Of a stretch of DNA of 64,000 nucleotides, positions 48,854 through 60,313 are shown piece by piece; within the stretch, counting starts at the first letter, position 1; the number at the start of each line of letters is the position of its first letter. The notes under the pieces are model-generated. The model had not been told where the DNA came from, did not search any database, and saw only the letters and a list, made by a program, of their open reading frames with translations. The stretch lies in assembly GCA_025330725.1 (NCBI GenBank), contig JAIWND010000002.1:1550001-1614000 (forward strand), in the 5' to 3' direction. The position numbers were made by a program, and so were the translations under genes. The stretch is from Chlamydoabsidia padenii (taxonomy: Eukaryota > Mucoromycota > Mucoromycetes > Mucorales > Cunninghamellaceae).

Positions 48854-49904
48854 GGTAAGTATAGTTTATAATAATAAAGAATAGGTCAAGTATAAAAGTA
48901 GATATAAGAGATTGTTATTGTGTGAGAGGACGAGAAGAATAAAGTGGAGAAAAAAGGAGAAAATGGGAAAGGGAGCAATCTCATACAGAATTATAAACTA
49001 TTCAATCGGCGCTTAAATTTAGCCCTTTTTTTCTTTCATCACAAGCTCCGTAAAGGCCTTATCATGCTGAAGCTGTCGGGACAATATAGTTTCCAGTAGG
49101 CTTGATAGTGAAAGTATATCATGAAATGGTAGAATTTTTATATTTTCAGTAATGCATACCACATTACGCAAACTCGTTTATTGTAAGGTACTGTTGGAAG
49201 CAAGGTCTGGATAGTGAGCCTATTGGTGCGCCCAGTTAAGTATAATAGGTATCGAAAGAGTTTTTGAAAAAGTCCATCAGATATCCTATCTGAGACACTA
49301 ATTCCGTGTATTGTAGTGTCTTTAACAGATTCAAACATAGTGTAGACTAGGCGGGATTTGAAAATGTTTTTTTTTCTTTCTTGTTGGGATATGAGTGCTC
49401 TATCATCAATCCACATCCATCTGACTGACACAAGTGTCTGGGCCCTCAGCTTCCTTAGCAAAGTAAATTGTGGATACAGTTCAGCCTCTCCAATCATTGG
49501 CAGCGGCTGACGATGGAATGGTTCTCTGGTTTCTGAGTACTGTAGACGAAATAATGCATTTTCAGGACCCGATTGAAATCCCGGTTCTAAAAAGTGAACA
49601 TAGGGATCATGCCACCTTCTATACAAACCCCCACCATTATAAATAAAAGACACAATGTTAGATATGTATAAGAGGTTTTTATTTTTTTATAAAAAAAAAA
49701 AAGGCAAGACAAGACACAACATTTGTAAGATATGTTAGGGTTAAAATAACAACAACTGGACATCACTCCACCACGTTTTGACCATTTGACCTTGACCGTT
49801 TAATTACATTGTATTATCCCTTTTGGTTTGTCCGTCAAAACACATTGTTGATCTCACGATTCATTGACCAACGTTCTTGAAGACTACCTATTTAGAAGAG
49901 ACAA

Positions 49905-49951
<47 letters not shown>

Positions 49952-50236
49952 CCCCATTTTGGATCCGTATCACAAAGATCCTACCATTCCCCCCCCTCCG
50001 GATCAAGGTCTCATGTTTATTGTCAAAAGGAGTCTTCCATCACGTCGTGAGCGTTATCTCGACCGTTTTTAAGGGTATAATCTCAGCCGAACACACCAAG
50101 ATGTAATCTTAGATGTGTGCAGCACCCCTTGAAAGATCCACAGACAATATCAACCAATCCATCATATTACTTTTATTCTATTGATTTACCTATAACATTA
50201 TAGTCCCCCAGAGAGTTATCGATCCAGTCATGCAGG
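48854..50236. other. Intergenic with unsupported 171-codon frame
   Basis: A minus-strand frame at 49138-49653 is uninterrupted for 171 codons and not of low complexity, but has no recognised domain and no ATG-proximal leader. Two copies of the recurrent element lie inside it in opposite orientation (49351-49363 and 49573-49584), which argues it is not coding. An A tract of about 40 nt is at 49907-49946. The promoter of the SAPS gene is at the left end. Confidence 0.5.
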
Positions 50237-51941
50237 TTACACTTCAATCTTGGAGGGTGATTCCGTTGTTGTGTCTGGGTTAAAGAATTTGTCGATTTGT
50301 TCCAGTGAGTATCCTTTAGTTTCCGGCATAAAGAAGGTACCAATAAAGAGAAGAGTACAAGTACCACCAAAAAAGTAATAGCCACCGTAAATCGTATTGG
50401 CCATAAAAATGGGCATGACAAAGGTAAACAGGATACTGATAGCCCAATTCAATCCATAAGCCAGAGCCAAGCCCTTTGCCCGAGTACGCTGATTCAAGAT
50501 TTCCGCTGGGTAAATATATGCCACAGGACCCCAACTATAAGCATAGGCAGCTTGGAAGATAAAGACCAAGGCAATAACACAGTTACGAGCGTCGAGATTC
50601 CAAAGTCCAACATCGCCATCACTATCCAGCACGGTGTTGTATCCCTGGAATAGTCCACCAGCAACATACATTGTCGCCGCCATCACAAAAGCACCTGAAG
50701 CAAACACGAATTTCCGACCGAGGCGATCAATGTAGGCCAGAGTGAACATGGTGAAGATGAGAGCCACTATATTGGATGCACCACTCGCCAACAAAGAGAT
50801 CCCGGTTTCACTGAACCCAGCCTGTTGCATGATTTGAGGTGAGTAGTATGAGATTGCCGATGTGCCAGTGAATGCAGCGCCATTGCCAGCAAAGAGCGCA
50901 AACAGGGTCCGACGAAGGTTGGTATGGCGGAAGAGTTCGGCATAAGTGCGGTTTCCAAAGGCTTTTTCATGTTGGATTTCAGAAAGGACAGTATTGAATT
51001 CTTGAGTGACAGCAGGATGATCGAGTTCCAGTTGGTAGAGTTGACTGATCACTTGACGGGCTTCTTCCAGGCGACCTTTATCAATCAACCATCTGGGTGA
51101 GAAAGGGAGGAGATAGGCAAAGGAAATCACCATACAAAGCACCAAATGGATTAAAAAAGGTGCACGCCAACACCAGTCGTTATCGATATAGCTTGTTCCA
51201 AAAGTGATAAAGTAGCCAACAATGGTACCAACACTAACTGTCGCACTAAAGAGAGTGATAAGACGACCACGAATACTAGGAGGTGCAATTTCAGCATGCT
51301 AAGAATAAAAATAAAAAAGGAAACAGTATGAGTTACATAGTTTAGATCCTTCTTCTTCTTTTTTTTTTTTTTTTTTTTTGACAACTTACATAGAGGGGAA
51401 TGGCGTTAGTTAGGAAACCTTGGCCAAATCCGACAAATAGTCGTCCAACAAGCATCATAGCAAAGTTGGTACCAATAGTTTCAAACAAGCAGCCCAAAGC
51501 AAACACCCAAGTTCCAAGCAAAATGGTATATTTACGACTAATGGCATCTATTTCATCCAAGAGAGAGGCAATTAGTACGGTGATAACTACCATTTCCATT
51601 CCAATTTCCTTACCACATAAATTTCCAGATAGTAAACCACCAAGAGTAGCAGTCAAAAGCATCAGGGCGACTAGAAGACCAGATCGATAAGGACTTTCAG
51701 AGTCATTACCCAAAAAGCGATCATTGAATAGGGCCATAGATCCCATAATACCACTAATGGCACCAGTGTCATAACCCACAGACGCACCACCGAGAGCAGC
51801 AAGGATACCGAAAAAGTAGACTCCTTTATGTGGTTTTGGTAAGGATTCTACTGTTGTAATGGAGGCAGTGTCAAGGTATACATTCTTCTTATCTGGTTTG
51901 GTAACTTCACCAGTCGGTATTGTTGATTCCATCTTTGACAT
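50237..51941 (-). CDS. MFS sugar transporter
   Basis: Three minus-strand exons (51614-51941, 51390-51547, 50237-51298) encode about 515 residues with twelve hydrophobic segments. Sugar-porter motifs are present: GASVGYDTGAISGIMG in helix 1, the loop D-A-I-S-R-K-Y between helices 2 and 3 (from the corrected splice), GRLFVGFGQG, PFSPRWLIDKGR, IDRLGRKFVF, and the end PETKGYSLEQIDKFF. It is likely a proton-coupled hexose importer in the plasma membrane. The middle intron (51548-51613) is 66 nt, in frame and free of stops; leaving it in would break the helix 2-3 loop. The exact sugar is unknown. Confidence 0.93.
51548..51613 (-). other. In-frame stop-free intron (66 nt)
   Basis: GTAAGG donor, TACTAAT branch-site match and AAATAG acceptor bound 66 nt (22 codons) with no stop. 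Removal joins N-L-C to D-A-I-S-R-K and gives the sugar-porter loop at the right distance. Confidence 0.75.
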
Positions 51942-53518
51942 TTGTGGCAGCTGGATTGAAAAGAAGAAAAAAGAGGGAAAAGGAAAAAAAAAAAAAAAAG
52001 AATAAGATCTTTTTTCAATTTCAGCTCCGCTGGTACCCGAGATCTGTGAAACCATAATTTAGTTTCTCATACACACAGACATATGTACTTGATTCTAAGT
52101 TTGACCGACCGTCAGTTGAGCAAACTAACCTTTTTCAAATGACATCTATCCGTAAACCAGCATGTTGATAGTATACGATTTGATCAATTTGACAAATGAG
52201 TGAAATTGGCCGATTTTCAGTTGAAAAAAAAAAAAAAAAAGCTTGATCTTTTTTAGATTCGTAGATCGGATATTCAGTTCCAGGGTACTGGTTGTGGTGT
52301 CCCCAGCAATTTCGATGGTTTTTTTTTATCACTGATCGCACTAATCCGGGTGGACGGGTAAAGAGTATCTTAAGCAAGGAGATGTTTTGCGGCAACTTTG
52401 AGGGAAATGATCTAGTGAGTATGTTTATGAAACCATAAAGAGTACAATCATGCAACGCCCAGGTCAATGTCGACTTGAAAAAAAAGACAGAGACAATAAG
52501 CGGGGTTTGAACTACACCTTTGTAATGCAGGCATATTTTCAATTCTCGCCGCATGGACCAGTATAGGGGCCACTACTTCAACGAAGAGACAAGTTTTATT
52601 TATATGATGTATAAATAATGCTTTTTATTAGATTATTTGGGTTTAAAGATGGATTTATGAGTATTAAGAATAAAAATGGATGTCATACAAACTATAAGAT
52701 AATCAAAGATGGAGATTGGGGAGGGCTAAACTAAAGAATATGGTCCAATTCATAGCATTGGCATATGTTTTAGTCGTCACTGTTGGATGCGGGAATATGG
52801 ATATACTAGTATGTCTTGATTGGCGATATAAAGAAAGTTGAATAGTTTCCAATAGACTTCAAGCACTTGTCGAGCAGGGTGGAATAGTCTACTAAAGATT
52901 GTTGGCTGGTCCAAATGCTACCCGTATACCTTTATTTGATCCAATACTACATTTATGACGTGTATACTATCAAAACAAGAGCAAAGTTGGTGCTTATCTT
53001 CTTTTCCCCTTTCCTTTTTTTTTTTAACTCTTTTACCTAGTTTTAAATACATAAGGCCAAAAGTAATAATGGTTCTCCACATCCCCATCAGATCCCCTCC
53101 AAGAGCTGTACCGGAGTTCACACGCACAGGAGTCGCATCCCAGTGTGATCATTTGCCAGTTGCAGGTGTTGATTCCACATGATTGTCCTATACCTTCTTC
53201 GTTCCAGCTGTTGAGTCGTCACCCCATGATGTTGATCCACAAGTATAAAGTCCTTTGTCCATCCTTTTTTATGTTGAGCCAGCACATGCGCCACCCGTTT
53301 TTGTTCCAGTTTAGCTTGACGAATGACTTGAGAGTATTACTATCACCTTCTTTGGAGGAATAGTCCCTTTGTGTCGGTAATGACAAGTTGAATCTTCGTT
53401 AGTTGTCGACCTGCTAATGCGTCGTGGTGGTTGCTGCAAGAGTTTCTCGGACATTGCATGTAAGTTGAGATTCCTGTTGATTTCTTGAGAAGTATTGTCG
53501 TTCATATCAACGCCATCG
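51942..53518. other. Intergenic, no supported gene
   Basis: It holds the promoter and leader of the sugar transporter (CT/AG-rich with a possible leader intron acceptor near 51955) and short frames on both strands without domains (52135-52554, 52955-53182). GCGGGGTTTGAA is at 52500-52511. Confidence 0.55.
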
Positions 53519-53714
53519 TCACCCACAGCCATTGAGGTGGAGAATCCCGCAAGCTTGTCCTTTGTCAATGGAGCCATAAATAACAGTGTCGAAAGATGCA
53601 GTAGACAAACTTGGCACCTCCGGGTTAAAGTCTTGATATCTATAAAAATTTAATCATAGACAAAGAATAAGTTACTGTATATGTTTATTGTATTTTACCA
53701 TACCTTTTAGACAT
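53519..53714 (-). CDS. Possible small spliced protein
   Basis: On the minus strand an 11-nt first exon (53704-53714) with GTATGG donor joins an exon from 53639 (after TTTTTATAG) to give a 43-residue frame (MSKRYQDFNPEVPSLST...). It lies head to head with the complex I subunit gene, with the recurrent element between them. No family is recognised; a longer frame from 53577 in another reading competes with it. Treat as a weak candidate, possibly non-coding. Confidence 0.22.
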
Positions 53715-53803
53715 GTTGCAAGTGAAGTGATTGTGGAAGAAGAGAGTAAGAATTAAAAAGGATGGACATGTTGGCATTTTCAATCTCAAGTGACGTCGAA
53801 AAA

Positions 53804-53815
53804 TTGAATTCCCGC
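53804..53815 (+). promoter_or_regulatory. TTGAATTCCCGC element
   Basis: A variant of the recurrent element (reverse sense), 113 bp before the complex I subunit start, next to a TGACGTC (CRE-like) sequence at 53791 and a TATAAAA at 53840. Confidence 0.4.
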
Positions 53816-53927
53816 TTCTTTTTGCCTTGATCCTCACTTTATAAAAAACAAGTGTTTCTTCTTCCTCTTTAATCTTTAATCCAAACTCCCCTCTCTCAAA
53901 TTTACATTCTTCTTCTACACAAACATA

Positions 53928-54505
53928 ATGACCGCCGATAACAAAGATTGCCTTGGTGATAGTGGAAAGACTGCCCTTATTGCTGGTGGTTTGGGTCTAG
54001 TTGTTTCTGCCATGCAAAACACTGTACAAAAACACACAGAAGGTGCCAAAGGTGTCTTCACTCGTACAGGTGGAACTATTGGGTTATTCGGTAAGTAACA
54101 ACAAGCCTTGTTGATATTAATCCGTTTTAACTAATACTTGTTTGTTTTTTACTTATATAGCTGCCATGGGTGGTATTTTTACTCTAGGTGAATGTATTGC
54201 TGAAGATATTCGAGGCGAAGACGACGCCATCAATGCTGGTATTGGTGGTTGTGCTGCTGGCTTGGTAGCCGGGATTAAAAGTAAGTATGATTAAGGGGAC
54301 TCGACGGAATGACATTGTGACTAACTGACTATTGATGATAGCTCATTCTATTGCGAAAATGTGCGCGGCGTGTGCTGGTATTGGTGGCACCATGTACGCA
54401 TACGAATACAGTGGACAACTCAAGGGTAACTTACATGGCAAATCAGCGGCGGAACGAAAAGAAATCCGGGACTCCTTCTTCAAGAATCATACCTCAGAAC
54501 AATAG
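53928..54505 (+). CDS. NDUFA11: Complex I subunit B14.7 (NDUFA11-like, Tim17 family)
   Basis: Three exons (53928-54090, 54161-54280, 54342-54505) encode about 148 residues. The Tim17/22/23 fold is visible as Gly-rich helices: a first helix (ALIAGGLGLVVSAMQNTVQK), GGTIGLFAAMGGIFTLGECI, then the loop D-I-R-G-E-D-D-A-I-N and a helix INAGIGGCAAGLVAGIKTHS. The C-C-x-D-I-R-x-x-D-D layout and final soluble tail fit the NADH dehydrogenase accessory subunit better than the import pores Tim17/23. It would sit in the mitochondrial inner membrane. Tim22 is the alternative. Confidence 0.8.
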
Positions 54506-55506
54506 GAAAATGGATTACATCACCTCTACTTCCACTCCTTTTTTTTTTTTTTTTAATCATGCATCTGATCCCCTTCCATATATATTTACACCTGTCATCA
54601 TAACGTTTAGAAAACACCAAGATCTTACTGACCTTCATACACTCACACACACACACATTATACACTAGTTATCTTATTCTCCTTTTGTTATATACATATA
54701 TACTTATCAATAAAAAGTCTTCTCTTCTTGTATCATCTATATAAACACAATGGGTTATGGAATGGATGCATGCATTACATGGATATCATTATCAGTAGAT
54801 GCATAGTTAAAGTTGGTTTGGTGTTTGTTTACATTGATTGTTACTGAATTTTATCATACCGTCCTCCTTCCCGATCAGATGTCACGTTGCTGCATTGATC
54901 TCCTTGTCGAGATGTCTCGTGATAACTTCTATTTCTCTATGATCATCCTTTTTATATTATTCCGTCCCCGTTGTTGTCTATAAAAGTTTGATAAGAGCTT
55001 GTTTAAACACAGTTTGTATGTTTAAAGTAAGACCCTGTTTCATAAAAATAGTACTAGCAAACGGGGATAAAAAGGAGTAGTGGAACGAGTTGGCTTCAAG
55101 GTTCCGCTTGTTTTTTTTATATGCCGCTCGTATATTTTAAATCCCGATATGCGAAACCAGATGTCGATTTCCATATACAGCGAATGAAAAAAAAAAAAAG
55201 CTAAAATATGCATGACAACTTTCAAGGGATGGGATCAGTGTTAAAATAAGAGATAGGGGTCTCATATGTTATTATATCATATTCATTCTGATGTATGTAC
55301 CTTATATGAAAGCATGAAAATGGATGATGCTGGCGCTTTTTCACTATTGATGATGATGATGATGATAAGAAGGGGTAGGTACATGGACGGCGCTGGATCC
55401 TAAAAATAGTCCCGTATATACCCCTCCTCAAATCCCCAATTATAAAAGAGAATCTACTTTTTTCTTTTTTCTCTTCTTCTTTTCTTCATTGTTCAACTTT
55501 AACAAA
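54506..55506. other. Intergenic, no supported gene
   Basis: 3' end of the complex I gene (AATAAAAAG near 54708), an AC microsatellite (about 54642-54656), TTTTAAATCCCGA at 55135-55147, an ATG/ATC repeat at 55348-55364, and a TATAAAAG at 55441-55448, 59 bp before the next gene's start codon. Confidence 0.55.
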
Positions 55507-55695
55507 ATGTCAAAATTGGTATATATCCTAACTACTTTCTTTCTATTTGGCTCAATGGCAATGATGACCACATCAGCCTTACCTGTTGTCTTCTTTGATG
55601 CTGATATTGCCGCCAATCCATTTGTACATGATAAACGGTTAAACTATCGAGGTGGTCGTCTGGTCAATCTGGTCAAAAATGCTCCCTCATCCTGA
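55507..55695 (+). CDS. Small secreted protein with Kex2-like site
   Basis: A single exon of 62 residues. The N-terminus is a clear signal peptide (M-S-K then a hydrophobic stretch ending T-T-S-A, about residues 1-24). After a short pro-like part, Lys43-Arg44 form a dibasic Kex2-type site, leaving an 18-residue basic tail (LNYRGGRLVNLVKNAPSS). No Cys is present. A TATA box stands upstream and an AATAAA downstream (about 55813), so the gene looks complete. No family is recognised. A processed peptide signal or a small cell-surface or host-directed factor are guesses; nothing in the sequence decides. Confidence 0.6.
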   Translation: MSKLVYILTTFFLFGSMAMMTTSALPVVFFDADIAANPFVHDKRLNYRGGRLVNLVKNAPSS

Positions 55696-56297
55696 AAAGA
55701 AGACACTTTTTTGTTTTTTTACCCCAGCCCATTTGTTGTAATACCAAGTGACACATCCTTCTTGTATATCATTATTCTTTGCCCCCAACTCCTCTTATTG
55801 TAAATGAAACTAAATAAACCATTATTCATTGTCTTTTGATCGTACAAAGCAAATTTCATCTAACTGGGCTTTTTTTTTTTTTTTGTCTAGATATGCTACA
55901 TTTGGCTTTATGTTTTTCTTTCACGTAGCACTTTTTTAACTGAGCGCATAAACTGGGAATTTCCTAAACTAGGTGACACAAACTGTTTGTTGTTGTCGTC
56001 GTCTCCTTCTTTGTATAGATGAAGAGGATACGATACTTTATGCATGCTCCATACATTACATACATTAAGATTGACCAACATTTTTATGCCGCCTTTATGC
56101 TGCTCATCTTTGTTATATAAATAGTCGAGGAAAAAACGTGTAAACCTTAAAAACTGGCTATTTTGGTGGGTCAGCTTGATCTGATCAATTTTTCAAATCC
56201 CGGCTTCTTTTTCCCTTCACATTTCATTTTTTCCGACTCCCCTTCTCTTCCCAGTTTTTTAATCCAATCTATACAAATATCACTTATATCACTCTTT
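55696..56297. other. Intergenic, promoter of the NMNAT gene
   Basis: No gene. TTCAAATCCCGG stands at 56192-56203, 95 bp before the next start codon, followed by CT-rich sequence. Confidence 0.6.
56192..56203 (-). promoter_or_regulatory. TTCAAATCCCGG element
   Basis: A near-perfect reverse-sense copy of the recurrent element before the NMN adenylyltransferase gene. Role inferred. Confidence 0.45.
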
Positions 56298-57433
56298 ATG
56301 ACCACTTCGATACCATCATCAGCACCAAACTCTTTGGATAATCCTCTTACACCATGTGCCTTTGAATCTGACTATGTTTTCCCTAGGCACTTTTTACCCG
56401 AGATTATGGCAGGTAATGAGTTTATTAGTTTGTTATCAAATTCACTTTGTAACTATTTTTTAATAGATGAAAGCAAGGTGCCTCTAGTTTTGGTGGCGTG
56501 TGGGTCCTTCTCACCTATTACTTACTTGCATTTACGAATGTTTGGTAAGTATCAAACTCATGACACATTACTCAAACATGAACTAATATATACTTTTATT
56601 ACTTTAGAAATGGCCAAAGATCACTTTATGGAACGAAACGAATTCGAATTATTAACAGGATACTATTCACCAGTGGCGGACGCGTATATGAAAGAAGGAT
56701 TGGCAAAAGCAAAACATCGAGTGAAAATGTGTCAACTAGCGGTGGAAAGTACATCCAATTGGCTCATGGTGGATTCTTGGGAACCTCGACAAACTACCTA
56801 TCAGCGTACAGCAGTTGTTTTGGATCATTTTGATAATGAACTCAATACAGTAGGTGGTGGTATATTGACAAAAAGTGGTAAGTAAGGATGGATGGAATAT
56901 AATGAAACTACTCTAATGTTTGTTACTATCATACTAGGTAGTAAAAAACGAATTCGAATCATGTTATTAGCTGGTGGTGATTTGATTGCTTCCTTTGGTC
57001 ATCCTGGTGTTTGGTCACCTAATGATTTACATCATATCGTTGGTTATTATGGATCGGTGATTATAGAACGAACGGGTACTGATGTCTATGGCTTTTTATT
57101 GTCTCATGACATCTTATATCAACACAGGGTAAAAAGAATCATATACAGTCAAGGGAATATTTATAAATTTATCTTCTTATTTTGTAGATGAATGTCACTG
57201 TAATCAAGCAACTTATTCATAATGATATCAGTTCAACAAAGATTAGGTATGAAGGCAAAAGATAAACTACCTGGTGGGTGTTTATCTCATTGATCCCTTT
57301 GTTTTATTATCATCATAGGTTATTCGTTAAACGAGGAATGTCCATCAAACATCTTTTACCCAACCCCGTTATTGATTATATACACCATCATCGCCTGTAT
57401 TTACCGCCACAACCATCAACATCAACATCATAG
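56298..57433 (+). CDS. NMA1: Nicotinamide/nicotinate mononucleotide adenylyltransferase
   Basis: Six exons (56298-56412, 56467-56544, 56608-56877, 56938-57128, 57188-57246, 57319-57433) encode about 275 residues. The nucleotidyltransferase motif VLVACGSFSPITYLHLRMFE (with the G-S-F-S-P-I-T variant of GxFxPxHxGH), the ATP/NMN site residues S-N-W-L-M-V-D-S-W-E and the C-terminal ISSTKIR define eukaryotic NMNAT. It joins ATP with NMN or NaMN to give NAD or its acid form, the last shared step of NAD synthesis. The first intron (56413-56466) is in frame and stop-free; with it kept, the protein gains 18 hydrophobic residues before the motif. Confidence 0.93.
56413..56466 (+). other. In-frame stop-free intron (54 nt)
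   Basis: GTAATG donor, a GTAACTAT branch-like site and TTTTTTAATAG acceptor enclose 54 nt with no stop. Its translation would be a hydrophobic insert absent from the family. Confidence 0.65.
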
Positions 57434-57586
57434 ATAGATAGACATTACACGCCTAGATATAGACATAATCTCTCCTCCCCGTACTACATTTTAAAATGCC
57501 GACACTGGCAATAAAAATAATCTTTGTCTTTCCTTCTTCTTCTTGACCATTTAACCTCTCTCTTTTTTTTTTTTTTTTAATCCTCC

Positions 57587-58120
57587 ATGTATCGTGAAAT
57601 CGGTCTACTACTTGTTTTACTTTTACCTGTAGCTGTCTTCTTTTTATCTAGACCCGACAACCCTCAACAAACTACTCCATCTAAAACCAAAAAGTCCAAA
57701 AAGAAGAACAAGAAAAAAGCAAACAGTGGCCTCAACAAAACCGACAGCAACAAGGTATCATCATCAACAACAGCATATCCCGCTTCCAATGCCACAAAAG
57801 ATGTTACCACAGAAGAGGCAACTTCTATTCCCGCCAATAACGTATCTTCTCCTCTTGATGGTCAGGATATCAAAGACTCGATTACACCAAACACCATACA
57901 TTCACCTCCACCCGAAACAAAGACTACTGTAAACAATATTAAAGACAAAGAAATCGACGAACACATGGATATGACATCCAGATATTCTCGCGTGATGCGA
58001 ATCCGAACAGAAACACCAGACGAACCATTACCAGCCGTTCCTTATGAAGACGGTTGGAATCAAGTCAGTAAGTATCCTACAGGGGTTGTCCATACAAAAT
58101 ATATATATTCATTTCTCTCT

Positions 58121-58155
<35 letters not shown>

Positions 58156-58467
58156 TGTTGGAAAATAGAAACCGCCAAATTTCAACAAGGCACTAAACCA
58201 AAAGACGAACCATTGACTAAAAAGCAACGTGAAAATCTCGCCCGGGCAGCAAAGAAGAAGGAACTCAAAGCACAAGCGGATGCATTACAGGAACAACGAC
58301 TACGGCAACATCAACGCCAACTGGAAAAAGAAAGAATGGCGGCGTTTTACTCTACTGGCGCTGGTAAACATACTCCATGGGGATCCAAACCAAGAAAAAC
58401 TCAAGATCTTCCTGATTCTTCCTCGGACAACCATGCGGATGAAATAGATCAATTGATATGGGATTAG
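57587..58467 (+). CDS. Membrane-anchored coiled-coil protein, unknown function
   Basis: Two exons (57587-58067, 58169-58467) encode about 259 residues. The first 20 residues form one hydrophobic segment (REIGLLLVLLLPVAVFFL), then a Lys-rich block (K-K-S-K-K-K-N-K-K-K) and a Ser/Thr-rich linker lead to a conserved-looking D-G-W-N-Q-V motif. The C-terminal third is a charged helix (KKQRENLARAAKKKEL; EQRLRQHQRQLEKERM) that could be a coiled coil. The lysine-rich flank suggests the N-terminus sits in the ER or another membrane with the rest in the cytosol. No function is recognised; the intron carries a T tract of about 27 nt. Confidence 0.7.
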
Positions 58468-59114
58468 TATAGATGATAACTTTATAGAATTAGGTATCTT
58501 TGTGCTAGATTAGTTAATTTACCCTCTTTATTTTACTCTTCTATTTTTATAATAAACAAATACTCAGGACCTCTTTGTCATAGGCCTGGGGTATTCGCAT
58601 ACATACATAACATTCAATGTAAATATGTTGTATCATACTGTATGTTTACAAGAATTAATATGGTTACTTTGTGTGTCTGCACCCTTCACCATACAAGTAA
58701 ATCCTGTTCCTTGTCGTTCTAGATTTTGAATGGTTTAATGTACCCCAACCTATAATACATCAGTTTACTTTCCAAAGGACTTTGGAATACATATATTTAA
58801 GTGACCCTGACAACAAACAAGTTTATATTTTTACACTTTATGCTAACTTTATTTCCATTCATGTAAACATATATATTTTAATCCCCGCTCAATGATCGAC
58901 ATAAACAAAGACAATGGTGATTCCACCCCAGAAAGATGATGATTTTTATTTTATTGCAAGACAAAGATACTAAAAAAAAAAAAAAAAAGAGGAATACAGA
59001 ATATATATATGCATAAAACAAGAAAGAGAGAGAGGATAGTTAATCTATACTGTATGAAGAGAGATACTACAAACTATACAGTCCAAAAGGTGTGATTTCA
59101 AGTAGTCAATTTGT
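58468..59114. other. Convergent 3' region, no gene
   Basis: Plus-strand gene ends at 58467 (AATAAAC near 58550), minus-strand gene ends at 59115. AT-rich, an A tract at 58972-58988. No gene seen. Confidence 0.6.
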
Positions 59115-60313
59115 TTAAGCTTCATCCACATAGAAGGGGTGAGAGTAGAATTCACATTCTTCGTCATGTTGAGTGGTACCAGTCAACTTGTAAAAGTAAG
59201 CCGAGTTATCAGAAGAGGCATCCTTGATTGTATCCTTGATGTTGAGCATTTGGGTGATAGTTTGTTCCTTAGCATAGGTATCTTGGACTTGAGAAGGAGT
59301 ACGAGAAGCCAGATCGATCTTCATCAAGGTCAAAGATTTGATGGAATCCAAATGAGCAGCAGAGTCACGTTGGATATGGACGGAGAAGGATTGACCAGCC
59401 TTTTGATGTTCACCGAGCTTGGGAGCAGTGATTTCAACACCGAAACAACCTCGATCAATGTCCTTGTCAAGGTTGGCAAAGGCTTCTTGTTCATCAGCAG
59501 CATTGGAATGAGAGTTGGAGCTACGGACCTTGAAGACCTTGGACATCAAAGTACAGTCGGGACCAGCCTTGTTATGGACCCACACACGGAATTCGAATTG
59601 ACCAGGATATTTCAGACCGGAGACCTTGGATAGATTGACACTAAAAAAAAATGAATGTAAGACATGTCCATTTAGCATTCATTTGATTTTGATTGTTCAT
59701 GTAACTTACGTCAAAGTAGCCTTTTGGTTCAAAGCATAGTTTCCTTTCCAAGCAGTGGCAATGTATTTAGCAGTACCCTTATTGTCAATAGTATAAACCT
59801 ATACATATAAATGTATAGTTAGTAAACAGGATAGCATGATGTAAAAAAAAAAAGGGGGGGAGGGATTAACTTACATCAACACCATTAATCACCTTGGCTT
59901 GAGCATCCGCTTTACGAGCTAAAAAAAGATAGAGGACCTGATTAGTGGGGTTGCACCAATAACATATAAACCCGTATTACTGTTTTTTTTAAAAAAAAAA
60001 ATTCGACAAGAGTAGGGGGGAGAAAGAGTGTTACGCGCACACATATTTAAATACTTACTGACAGTAACCTTCACTTGAGATGGGGAACTAAAGACAGCAC
60101 TTGCAGTAGGAGCAGAAACAGCAATACCTATTAAAAGATGAAGAGATAGTAAGTATAAGATGGTAGTTTTGTTTGTAACTTGTTGCCCACTTTACCACCA
60201 CAGAATTTTTTCTTGGCCGCATCGATTTCATCTTGAAGAGAGTCAGCACGTACAAGCATTAGGCTCATAGAAACAAGAGCCAAAACACATGATACAAACA
60301 AAGACAACTTCAT
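59115..60313 (-). CDS. Secreted protein with two beta-sandwich-like parts
   Basis: Five minus-strand exons (60196-60313, 60059-60127, 59875-59918, 59710-59798, 59115-59640) join in frame to about 281 residues. The first 24 residues are a signal peptide (MKLSLFVSCVLALVSMSLM...). The mature part alternates short strand-like segments: GIAVSAPTASAVFSSPSQVK then a VTV...YTIDNKG run, and a second copy GCFGVEITAPKLGEHQKAGQ then FSVHIQRDSAA, each starting with I/V-x-A-P. This suggests two immunoglobulin-like domains. Four Cys in the mature part could form disulphides. No known family can be named; it may be a wall-associated or extracellular protein. There is no GPI-type tail. Confidence 0.75.

Noticed and set aside
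52135..52554. 139-codon minus-strand frame before the sugar transporter
   Set aside because: No domain, contains homopolymer runs and a GCGGGGTTTGAA copy; probably spacer.
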